A stretch of DNA of 5,130 nt. It comes from Bryobacterales bacterium. GTDB taxonomy: Bacteria; Acidobacteriota; Terriglobia; Bryobacterales; Bryobacteraceae. The DNA is taken from positions 1 through 5,130 of the forward strand of contig DOZZ01000133.1 of assembly GCA_003517725.1 (NCBI GenBank), given 5' to 3'. The notes under the pieces are model-generated. The model saw only the letters and a list, made by a program, of their open reading frames with translations, ran no database searches and was not told the origin of the DNA. A program made the translations under genes and the position numbers. This document shows, one piece after another, positions 1 to 5,130 of the stretch (its first letter is position 1; each line of letters starts with the position of its first letter).

Positions 1-1047
1 GGCGAGGAGGGCAAGCGTCTTTCCTGCGCTCCAGCCTCTTACCAGGGGTTGCCCAATGTGCTCTACCGCAATAATGGAGACGGCACTTTCACGGATGTCT
101 CCGCGGCAACCGGCATCGCGGCGCACATCGGAAAGGGCATGGGTGTCGCCGTGGCCGACTTCAACGGCGACGGATACCCGGATATCTTCGTAGCCAACGA
201 CAATGAGCGGAATTTCCTCTTCAAGAACATGGCGGGGAAGAGTTTTGAAGAAGTGGGAATCACCTCCGGAGTCGCTTTCACCGAAGACGGCGTTCCCGTC
301 TCCGGCATGGGCGTGGACTTTCGGGATATCAACAATGACGGACGTCCCGACGCGATTGTCACCGCGCTCGAAGGAGAAACGTTTCCCGTTTTTTTGAATT
401 TGGGCCGCGAGTTTTTCAGCGAATCGTCCTATCAGACAGGCGTGGGCAGCGCGAGTCTTACCAAAAGCGGCTGGGGCGTCGGACTTTACGATTTCGATAA
501 CGATGGCCACAAAGACATCTTTACGGCAAACTCGCATGTGAGTGAGAATGCTCCGCTCTATGGGTCCCATCTCTACAAGCAGAGCAATTCACTTTTTCGG
601 AATCAGGGAAACGGCAAATTTCAGGATGTCAGCGGGCAGGCCGGAGCGGCCTTTGCAGTGCCGGCCGCTCATCGTGGGTGCGCCTTTGGAGATCTGGATA
701 ATGATGGCCGCGTGGATATCGTCGTTTCCGCCATTGGAGAGCGGCCTGAGATTCTGTTCAATACGTCGCCAGGGGCAAATCACTGGATCTTGATTCAGGT
801 CCAAGGCAAATCCAGCAATCGTGACGGGATTGGCGCCACGATCAAACTCACGTCGCGGGATGGGCTGGTGCAGTACAATCACGTCACTACATCGGTGGGC
901 TACGCCAGTTCTTCCGACAAGCGCGTGCATTTTGGATTGGGGAAAGAATCGCGCATCCGCGAAATTGAAATCACCTGGCCCAGCGGCAAAGTGCAGCGCC
1001 TCTCAAGCGTCGTCGCCGACCAGGTGTTGCGCGTGGAAGAGCCATGA
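1..1047 (+). CDS. CRTAC1-like FG-GAP/VCBS propeller protein with C-terminal ASPIC/UnbV domain (5' partial)
   Basis: The reading frame is open from base 1, so the true start is upstream. The TTG at 49 is an internal Leu codon, because the residues before it fit the family. About 348 codons are visible. Four Asp-rich calcium-loop motifs of FG-GAP/VCBS type are seen: DFNGDGYPD (157-183), DINNDGRPD (325-351), DFDNDGHKD (490-516) and DLDNDGRVD (691-717). Blade-edge motifs such as LYRNNGDGTF near 58-90 accompany them. From about 778 (NHWILIQV) to the end runs an ASPIC/UnbV domain, with SNRDGIGA, a VGYASSSDKRVHFGLG stretch and ITWPSGKVQ. Family knowledge: such proteins resemble animal cartilage acidic protein CRTAC1, are usually exported, and fold as a calcium-stabilised beta-propeller. 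Their bacterial function is mostly unknown. The stop overlaps the next gene's ATG. Family members are often about 550-600 residues, so roughly the N-terminal third or more, including any signal peptide, is likely missing. The family call is very secure; the role is not. Confidence 0.93.
   Translation, partial: GEEGKRLSCAPASYQGLPNVLYRNNGDGTFTDVSAATGIAAHIGKGMGVAVADFNGDGYPDIFVANDNERNFLFKNMAGKSFEEVGITSGVAFTEDGVPVSGMGVDFRDINNDGRPDAIVTALEGETFPVFLNLGREFFSESSYQTGVGSASLTKSGWGVGLYDFDNDGHKDIFTANSHVSENAPLYGSHLYKQSNSLFRNQGNGKFQDVSGQAGAAFAVPAAHRGCAFGDLDNDGRVDIVVSAIGERPEILFNTSPGANHWILIQVQGKSSNRDGIGATIKLTSRDGLVQYNHVTTSVGYASSSDKRVHFGLGKESRIREIEITWPSGKVQRLSSVVADQVLRVEEP
778..1044 (+). other. ASPIC/UnbV domain region
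   Basis: This is the C-terminal ~89 residues of the propeller protein. The order of signatures matches the ASPIC/UnbV family: an N-H-W opening strand, the SNRDGIGA turn, a GYASSSDKRVHFGLG stretch, then the I-x-x-I-x-I-T-W-P-S-G strand. It closes with a VVADQVLRVEEP tail, equivalent to the family's usual '...nq-l-v-Ep' ending. The ending at EEP suggests a natural, untruncated C-terminus. Confidence 0.9.
1044..1047 (+). other. ATGA stop/start overlap coupling propeller and TPR genes
   Basis: The TGA stop of the propeller gene (1045-1047) overlaps the ATG of the TPR gene (1044-1046) by the classic 4-base ATGA arrangement. This implies translational coupling on one mRNA. A modest GGA-containing purine run at 1035-1041 (GGAAGAG) can act as Shine-Dalgarno sequence. 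A strong signal peptide directly after this ATG supports the start. Confidence 0.85.
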
Positions 1048-2081
1048 GACTTGCAGCTTTATTCCTGATGCTGGCAACGTGCGTTCCTTGCACGGCGCAG
1101 ACACCCGATTGTGCTCACCTGCAGCCTAAGATCGACATCGCCATGAGGTTGCTCGACCAGAACCGGATCGCCGAAGCGGAGCCGCTTTTCGCGTCTCCAG
1201 GCAATTTGCCAACAGATTGCCCGGCCGTTCTGCTGCCCCTGGCACGACTGCGCGCCGCCCAGAACAACATCAATGAAAGCGGCAAGCTGTTTGTGCAATA
1301 TCTGCAGGCCGAGCCCAAAGATCCCGAGGGTCCCTTCTATTTCGGAACCGTGCTGCTCCGGATTGCCTATTATCCGCAAGCCGAGGCCATGGCGGACCGC
1401 GCACTCGAGCTGAACCCCTCCCACGTGGGCGCACTCACGCTGAAAGGGCAGCTGTTAGCAATGAGAGGGCAGCCGGCGGAGGCCCAGCAGTCGCTCGAAC
1501 GGGCCATCGCCGCCGAACCCAAATCCGCTGGACCTCACTTTCAACTGGGCGCATTATTCGACCGGCGCAAGCAGCATGAAGACGCGGTCAAGCAGTTTGA
1601 GACGGTGATCGCCCTGACCCCTTCGGACGCGCGAGCGTATGATTACCTTGCCATGAATCTCGAACAGCTCGGGAATGCGGAGCGCGCCGAAAACGCATTT
1701 CGGCGCGGGCTGGCCGTGAACGCGGGACCTTTATCCGATTCCTTTCTGGATTTCAATTACGGGCGTTTTTTACTGAAACAAAACAGGCTTCGGGAAAGCC
1801 AGGATCATCTGAATCGGGCCGTGGAAATTGCCCCGCGGGTGCGCGCCGTCCTCTACGAACGCGGCAAGCTCAATTTGCGGCTGGGACACCTGAGCGAAGC
1901 CGCGCAGGACGCGCGGCGCGCACTGGATGCGCCCGACCCGGGCCACGTGATTCTCGATCTTCAGGTTTACTACCTGCTGGCCGAATGTTACGCGCGGCTC
2001 GGGGATGCGGCGGGCGCCGCGAAATACACCCTGCTTGCGCAAGAGGCGAAAATCCCTTCCAGATCCGTGGAACGGAAATGA
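1044..2081 (+). CDS. Exported tetratricopeptide repeat (TPR) protein
   Basis: This 345-residue protein starts with a short signal peptide: Arg at position 2, a hydrophobic stretch over residues 3-12, and a probable cut near CTA-Q at 18-19. Almost all the rest is a run of ~34-residue helical hairpins with TPR signatures. The clearest units are about residues 95-125, 129-159 (A-L-T-L-K-G-Q-L, then A-I-A-A-E-P), 163-193 (HFQLGALFDRRKQHEDAV), 197-227 (AYDYLAMNLEQLGNAERA), 236-266 (NYGRFLLKQNRLRES) and 306-335. Weaker ones lie at 30-56, 63-91 and 268-295. No catalytic domain or haem motif is present. TPR arrays are protein-binding scaffolds. After export this one would act in the periplasm or at the cell surface, perhaps holding the neighbouring propeller and cytochrome proteins together; that is inference from context. 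Both ends overlap neighbours by ATGA junctions, so it is almost surely made together with them. The TPR call is secure, the partner unknown. Confidence 0.92.
   Translation: MRLAALFLMLATCVPCTAQTPDCAHLQPKIDIAMRLLDQNRIAEAEPLFASPGNLPTDCPAVLLPLARLRAAQNNINESGKLFVQYLQAEPKDPEGPFYFGTVLLRIAYYPQAEAMADRALELNPSHVGALTLKGQLLAMRGQPAEAQQSLERAIAAEPKSAGPHFQLGALFDRRKQHEDAVKQFETVIALTPSDARAYDYLAMNLEQLGNAERAENAFRRGLAVNAGPLSDSFLDFNYGRFLLKQNRLRESQDHLNRAVEIAPRVRAVLYERGKLNLRLGHLSEAAQDARRALDAPDPGHVILDLQVYYLLAECYARLGDAAGAAKYTLLAQEAKIPSRSVERK
2078..2081 (+). other. ATGA stop/start overlap coupling TPR and octaheme genes
   Basis: The TPR gene's TGA (2079-2081) overlaps the ATG at 2078. A GGA at 2069-2071, 6 nt upstream of that ATG, can serve as a weak Shine-Dalgarno site. 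This decides the start of the cytochrome gene: the residues right after it form a hydrophobic export signal. The earlier in-frame ATG at 1985 would place 31 charged, Arg-rich residues in front of that signal. Confidence 0.85.
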
Positions 2082-4156
2082 ACAGCGTCGCCCAGACGTT
2101 CGCCGTGGCTGCGGTGATCGTGGTGAACGCCATGGCCCAGGACATCGACACGGCCCTCGTCGGCCGGAGCGCCAAGGGTTATACCGTGCTGGACCAGGTT
2201 GAAAAGCCAGAGGAACGCCGCGATTTCTTAAGGCTCCGCGGCACGGCGGATGCGCGGCGGCGCCGTGATCTGGCGGACACCTTCCTTTCTCGCTACCCGC
2301 AATCCTGGCTTCTCGCCGACGTTTACGAGATTTCATCCAAAGCCTCGATTGACCTTGACGATTTCCCGCGCGCGCTGGCGGACGGCCGCATGTCGCTGCG
2401 TTTCTTGCCGGAGAATGCGCTGCTCCTGGTCCCCTTGGCCGATGTGGAGGCGCAACAGGGGTTGTTGGAGGCTGCGCGGCGAGATGCCCGCGATGCATTG
2501 CTTTCCCTCGACACATTTGCCGGATCGTCGGCCCTGACGCCCCAGGCCTGGAGCGAGCTCGCGCGGAAGCTTGCGGCCTCCAGCCATTTCGTTCTCGGAC
2601 GCGCGGCGATCACCGAAGCACTGCGAAGCAAAGGTACACGGCGCGCCGAGCTATTGGCGGAGTCGGAGACCGAACTCGGGCTCGCCCTGCCCACCGATAA
2701 CCCCGAGGCTGCCTATCTGTTGGGTCTCGGCAAACTGGTGCAAGCCAAACCGGCCCAGGCAGCGAGCGAGTTTATGGCGGCGTCGCGGACTGCATCGGTC
2801 ATTCGGGCGAAGGCTCTCGATCAGCTCAGAAGGCTGTACGACGCCCAGCCGCAATCCTCTAATTCATTCGAAAGTTGGTTGGCTGGCATTCCGGAACCAG
2901 CTCGGGCTGCTGCCCCGCCGACACCGATGCGTTCGGCTGCTGCCCCCGAGTACGCCGGGTCCGCCGCTTGCCAGCCGTGTCATTCCGCGATCTACAATTC
3001 CTGGCAGAATACGGGTATGGGACGGATGTTCCGGTCCTATGCTCCGGATCACGTGCTGGGGGACTTCCGAGCAGGCGCCGAGATTCACGACGGCTCCGGC
3101 CGGTGGACAGTTCGAGTGGGGCAAGATCGACAACCCTATTTCGAATTTGCGGCCGCCGGCGAAACTCCGCGCCGCTACCCGGTAGATTATGTGATTGGGT
3201 CCAAGTGGCAGCAAGCCTATGCGACCCGGTTGAACGACGGACGCATACAGGTATTCCCGATTCAATACAACGCACTCACTCGCCGCTGGCTGAATTACTG
3301 GAATGAAATCGACCCGCCCGGCAGCGAACGCGCCGACATCGCCCGGTTTACGACGCTGAGCGCGGCCACGAACTATCAGAGCAATTGCGCCATCTGTCAC
3401 ACCAGCCAGTTGCGCGCCACGGGCGACACCAGCCGCAAGTTCGAGCTGGCTACTTTCCGTGAACCAGGAATCGGTTGCGAGATGTGCCACGGCCCTTCCT
3501 CGGCCCATATCGCCGGCGTGAAAAGCGGAGTACGCTCGACACAGCCCGTTAATTTTGCCAAGGTGGATCATCGCGATGGCTCCAAAATTTGCGCGCAATG
3601 TCACCGGCAATCGTCTCTGCGCGATCAGGGTCCGAAGGGAGAAATGAACTACGCCCCGGCCGAGTTGTTCTTTACCGATTTCAAGAGCCGCTCCTATAAA
3701 GAATTCTCGCGCCGTGCCTTTTACAAGGATGGGCGCTTTCGCGAAACCACATTCATCGCCGAGGCGTTCACGCGTTCCGCCTGTTTCCGCCGCGGCCAGG
3801 CACAGTGCGCCAGTTGCCATGATCCGCATCCAGTCAATCCAGCGGGCAACCCGGTGTCCCTCAAGTTTCCAGACGATCCAGACCGCATGTGTCTGCAATG
3901 CCATGCCGAAATGCAGACCCGGATCGCCGCCCACACGCATCACCGTCCAGCATCGGCCGGCAGCCGTTGTGCCGGGTGTCATATGCCGAAGATCATGAAT
4001 AGCCTCTCGTTCCAGGCGGCATCGCACCAAATCGACGATATTCCGCGCCCCGACATGACGGAGCGCTTCGGACAACAAGAAAGCCCGCTGGCTTGCCTGC
4101 TCTGCCATGCGGACCGAACGACGCAATGGGCGGCTTCCCTGCTGCAGGCTTGGTGA
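2078..4156 (+). CDS. Exported octaheme cytochrome c with N-terminal TPR-like domain
   Basis: The protein has 692 residues from ATG 2078. Residues 1-20 form a signal peptide (hydrophobic 8-17, probable cut after NAMA before Q21), though its n-region lacks Lys/Arg. Residues ~45-255 are alpha-helical with TPR-like hairpins (e.g. DLADTFLSRYPQSWLLADVY, DFPRALADGRMSLRFLPENA). A Pro/Ala linker follows at ~271-289. The C-terminal part has eight CxxCH motifs, with first Cys at 298, 437, 467, 505, 577, 605, 631 and 673. The opening EYAGSAACQPCHSAIYNSW is the usual start of cytochrome c554-like multihaem proteins. A ~110-residue strand-rich insert (VDYVIGSKW, RRWLNYW) lies between haems 1 and 2. Nine other His residues (325, 337, 477, 498, 584, 619, 621, 622, 650) could supply distal ligands, so mostly bis-His low-spin haems are plausible. 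The role is probably periplasmic or extracellular electron transfer; catalysis cannot be shown. All motifs are CxxCH, with no CxxCK of NrfA type. Confidence 0.93.
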   Translation: MNSVAQTFAVAAVIVVNAMAQDIDTALVGRSAKGYTVLDQVEKPEERRDFLRLRGTADARRRRDLADTFLSRYPQSWLLADVYEISSKASIDLDDFPRALADGRMSLRFLPENALLLVPLADVEAQQGLLEAARRDARDALLSLDTFAGSSALTPQAWSELARKLAASSHFVLGRAAITEALRSKGTRRAELLAESETELGLALPTDNPEAAYLLGLGKLVQAKPAQAASEFMAASRTASVIRAKALDQLRRLYDAQPQSSNSFESWLAGIPEPARAAAPPTPMRSAAAPEYAGSAACQPCHSAIYNSWQNTGMGRMFRSYAPDHVLGDFRAGAEIHDGSGRWTVRVGQDRQPYFEFAAAGETPRRYPVDYVIGSKWQQAYATRLNDGRIQVFPIQYNALTRRWLNYWNEIDPPGSERADIARFTTLSAATNYQSNCAICHTSQLRATGDTSRKFELATFREPGIGCEMCHGPSSAHIAGVKSGVRSTQPVNFAKVDHRDGSKICAQCHRQSSLRDQGPKGEMNYAPAELFFTDFKSRSYKEFSRRAFYKDGRFRETTFIAEAFTRSACFRRGQAQCASCHDPHPVNPAGNPVSLKFPDDPDRMCLQCHAEMQTRIAAHTHHRPASAGSRCAGCHMPKIMNSLSFQAASHQIDDIPRPDMTERFGQQESPLACLLCHADRTTQWAASLLQAW
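2969..4108 (+). other. Eight CxxCH haem-attachment motifs
   Basis: The motifs in order are CQPCH (2969), CAICH (3386), CEMCH (3476), CAQCH (3590), CASCH (3806), CLQCH (3890), CAGCH (3968) and CLLCH (4094). Spacing is uneven: a long first interval of 139 residues, then 30, 38, 72, 28, 26 and 42. Haems 2-4 and haems 5-8 therefore form two sequence clusters. CEMCHGPSSAH and CASCHDPHP are recurring patterns in c554-like and doubled-CxxCH cytochromes, where the nearby His is a candidate axial ligand. Covalent attachment would need a cytochrome c maturation system, which is not encoded here. Confidence 0.95.
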
Positions 4157-4158
4157 GG
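4155..4158 (+). promoter_or_regulatory. Shine-Dalgarno site of the PSCyt1-DUF1549 gene
   Basis: GAGG sits 7 nt before the ATG at 4166 and overlaps the TGA stop of the octaheme gene (4154-4156). It is the best ribosome binding site in the window. A ribosome ending on the cytochrome gene covers this site, which favours re-initiation. It also fixes 4166 as the start, as does the signal peptide just after it. Confidence 0.75.
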
Positions 4159-4165
4159 TAAAACA

Positions 4166-5130
4166 ATGTTCCAGTTGACTATTTCCGATCGCGCGCTCGT
4201 TTCCCTGGCGGTTTTCGCGGCTTTCTCGCTTCCGCGGGCCAACGCGGCATCCACCGGCGTGGATTTCCAACGGCAGGTCCGCCCCATCCTCTCCGACAAT
4301 TGTTTTCTCTGCCACGGTCCCGACCCGAGCACGCGCATGGCGAATTTGCGCCTGGACACGCGCGAGGGGGCCATGGGGATGCGCAAGAATGGCGCGCCCA
4401 TCGTTCCCGGCAAACCGGAGGAGAGCCTCGCCATCAAGCGCATTTTTGCCGAGAAACCCGCCATGCGCATGCCTCCGGTGTATTCGCATCGTTCGCTCAC
4501 CCCGGAACAAAAAGACACCTTGCGCCGCTGGATTGAGCAGGGCGCGCCCTGGAAGGAACAGTGGGCCTTCATCGCTCCGGTTCGGCCGCAACTGCCCGCG
4601 ATCAAGGCAAAGCAGTGGCCGCGGAACCCGATCGACAATTTCATTCTGGCCAAACTGGAAGCGAAGGGACTGGAACCCGCGCCGGAAGCGGACCGCCGCA
4701 CTCTGATTCGCCGGGTAGCTTTGGATCTCACCGGCTTACCGCCCGCCCCGGCGGAGGTCGAAGCGTTTCTCAAAGATAAGTCGCCCCAGGCATACGAAAA
4801 AGTTGTGGACCGAATGCTCGCGTCCCCGCGTTACGGCGAACACCGCGCGCGTTATTGGCTGGATGCGGCGCGGTATGCGGACACCCAAGGCATCCATATG
4901 GATAACTACCGCGAGATGTGGCCGTATCGCGACTGGGTGATCAACGCCTTCAATCGCAATCTGCCCTTCAATCAATTCACGATCGAACAGATTGCCGGCG
5001 ACCTGCTCCCGAATGCGACGCTGGAACAGAAGGTGGCTTCGGGCTTCCATCGCTGCAACGTAACCACCGATGAGGGCGGCTCAATTCCCGAGGAGGTGGC
5101 GGCCATGTACGCCAAGGACCGGGCCGACAC
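4166..5130 (+). CDS. PSCyt1 (single-haem cytochrome c)-DUF1549 protein, exported, 3' partial
   Basis: The frame is open from ATG 4166 to the window end (321 codons seen). Residues 1-27 form a signal peptide with an ANA-AS cut site. PSCyt1 follows: DFQRQVRPILSDNCFLCHGP carries the haem motif C46-x-x-C49-H50, then LRLDTREGA, IVPGKPEESL, RMPP with Met102 as probable sixth ligand, and LRRWIEQGAPW. From W133 runs DUF1549 (PSCyt2): NPIDNFILAKLE (from 154), RRVALDLTGLPP (182-193), YGEHRARYWLDAARYADTQG, MWPYRDWVI, FNQFTIEQIAGDLLPNATLE and GFHRCNVTTDEGGSIPEE. Full-length family members usually continue into DUF1553 and reach about 700-1100 residues, so well over half is beyond the edge. These proteins are abundant in Planctomycetes, Verrucomicrobia and Acidobacteria, often next to DUF1501 or sulfatase-like genes, and lack a settled function. 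An oxidative role on extracellular polymers has been supposed. It shares the operon with the octaheme cytochrome, a possible electron partner. Confidence 0.93.
   Translation, partial: MFQLTISDRALVSLAVFAAFSLPRANAASTGVDFQRQVRPILSDNCFLCHGPDPSTRMANLRLDTREGAMGMRKNGAPIVPGKPEESLAIKRIFAEKPAMRMPPVYSHRSLTPEQKDTLRRWIEQGAPWKEQWAFIAPVRPQLPAIKAKQWPRNPIDNFILAKLEAKGLEPAPEADRRTLIRRVALDLTGLPPAPAEVEAFLKDKSPQAYEKVVDRMLASPRYGEHRARYWLDAARYADTQGIHMDNYREMWPYRDWVINAFNRNLPFNQFTIEQIAGDLLPNATLEQKVASGFHRCNVTTDEGGSIPEEVAAMYAKDRAD
4259..4540 (+). other. PSCyt1 domain (monohaem cytochrome c)
   Basis: This covers about residues 32-125 of the last gene. It holds one CFLCH haem motif (4301-4315) and an RMPP motif whose Met (codon 4469-4471) is at the place where the family supplies the distal haem ligand. 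His/Met ligation would give a higher redox potential than the bis-His haems expected in the neighbouring octaheme protein. That inference rests on general cytochrome c behaviour. Confidence 0.85.

Noticed and set aside
49..51. TTG as start of the propeller gene
   Set aside because: The frame is open to base 1 and the upstream residues (ending in SYQGLPNVLYRN) fit the CRTAC1-like family, so the gene is simply cut by the window edge.
1071..1112. CVPC and a lipobox-like LATC in the TPR protein's N-terminus
   Set aside because: CVPC has no following His, so it is not a haem site. LATC has Thr at -1, which is a poor lipobox, and an ordinary signal peptidase I site near CTA-Q fits better.
1985..2077. 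Upstream in-frame ATG as start of the octaheme gene
   Set aside because: It would overlap the TPR gene by 97 nt and put 31 Arg-rich residues before the signal peptide. ATG 2078 gives an ATGA overlap, a usable Shine-Dalgarno site and an immediate signal peptide.
1770..2516. Minus-strand 248-codon open frame over the TPR/cytochrome junction
   Set aside because: It has low-complexity Pro/Arg-rich composition with no recognisable motif, and opposes two well-supported genes.
2969..4108. Assignment as nitrite reductase NrfA or hydroxylamine oxidoreductase
   Set aside because: No CxxCK motif is present, and haem count alone does not prove an enzyme class. The sequence near haem 1 instead resembles general c554-like multihaem proteins.
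2864..4591. Long open frame of 575 codons on the minus strand
   Set aside because: It lies wholly opposite the octaheme and PSCyt1 genes, is rich in Arg/Gly/Ala, shows no domain signatures, and is explained as the shadow frame of GC-rich coding DNA.
1..5130. CRISPR arrays, tRNA/rRNA genes, insertion sequences, promoters or terminators
   Set aside because: Coding sequence fills the window apart from 9 nt. No repeat-spacer pattern, RNA gene, transposase or hairpin plus T-run was seen.

Overview
The window lies inside an operon-like run of four genes. All are on the + strand and read 1 to 5130 with essentially no non-coding DNA. The DNA is GC-rich by eye. The gene content is a CRTAC1/ASPIC-UnbV propeller protein, a secreted TPR protein, a TPR-octaheme cytochrome c, and a PSCyt1-DUF1549 'planctomycete cytochrome' protein. 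This combination is typical of large-genome soil bacteria, above all Acidobacteriota of the Solibacter/Bryobacterales type. Planctomycetes and Verrucomicrobia also carry PSCyt1-DUF1549 proteins. The taxon call is inference from gene families only; no rRNA or other phylogenetic marker is present.

Layout: (1) positions 1-1047 hold the C-terminal part of an FG-GAP/VCBS propeller protein ending in an ASPIC/UnbV domain; its start is left of the window. (2) 1044-2081 encode an exported protein made almost entirely of TPR helices. (3) 2078-4156 encode a 692-residue exported protein with a helical TPR-like N-terminal half, a proline/alanine-rich linker and a C-terminal domain with eight CxxCH haem-binding motifs. 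(4) 4166 to beyond 5130 encode an exported protein with a single-haem PSCyt1 domain followed by a DUF1549 domain, cut by the window edge. A DUF1553 domain would be expected downstream.

The first three genes are joined by two ATGA stop/start overlaps. The fourth starts 9 nt after the third gene's stop and has its own good ribosome binding site, which overlaps that stop. No promoter, terminator, RNA gene, mobile element, CRISPR array or notable repeat was seen. No gap exceeds 9 nt.

As a unit, the genes look like a cell-envelope module. Genes 2-4 each have an N-terminal export signal. Two carry covalent haem (eight and one), one is a protein-protein scaffold, and one is a calcium-loop propeller with an ASPIC/UnbV domain. 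A plausible but unproven reading is a periplasmic or surface electron-transfer assembly linked to oxidation or breakdown of an extracellular substrate. The substrate and reaction cannot be read from the sequence. This linkage of families is the most interesting aspect of the window.
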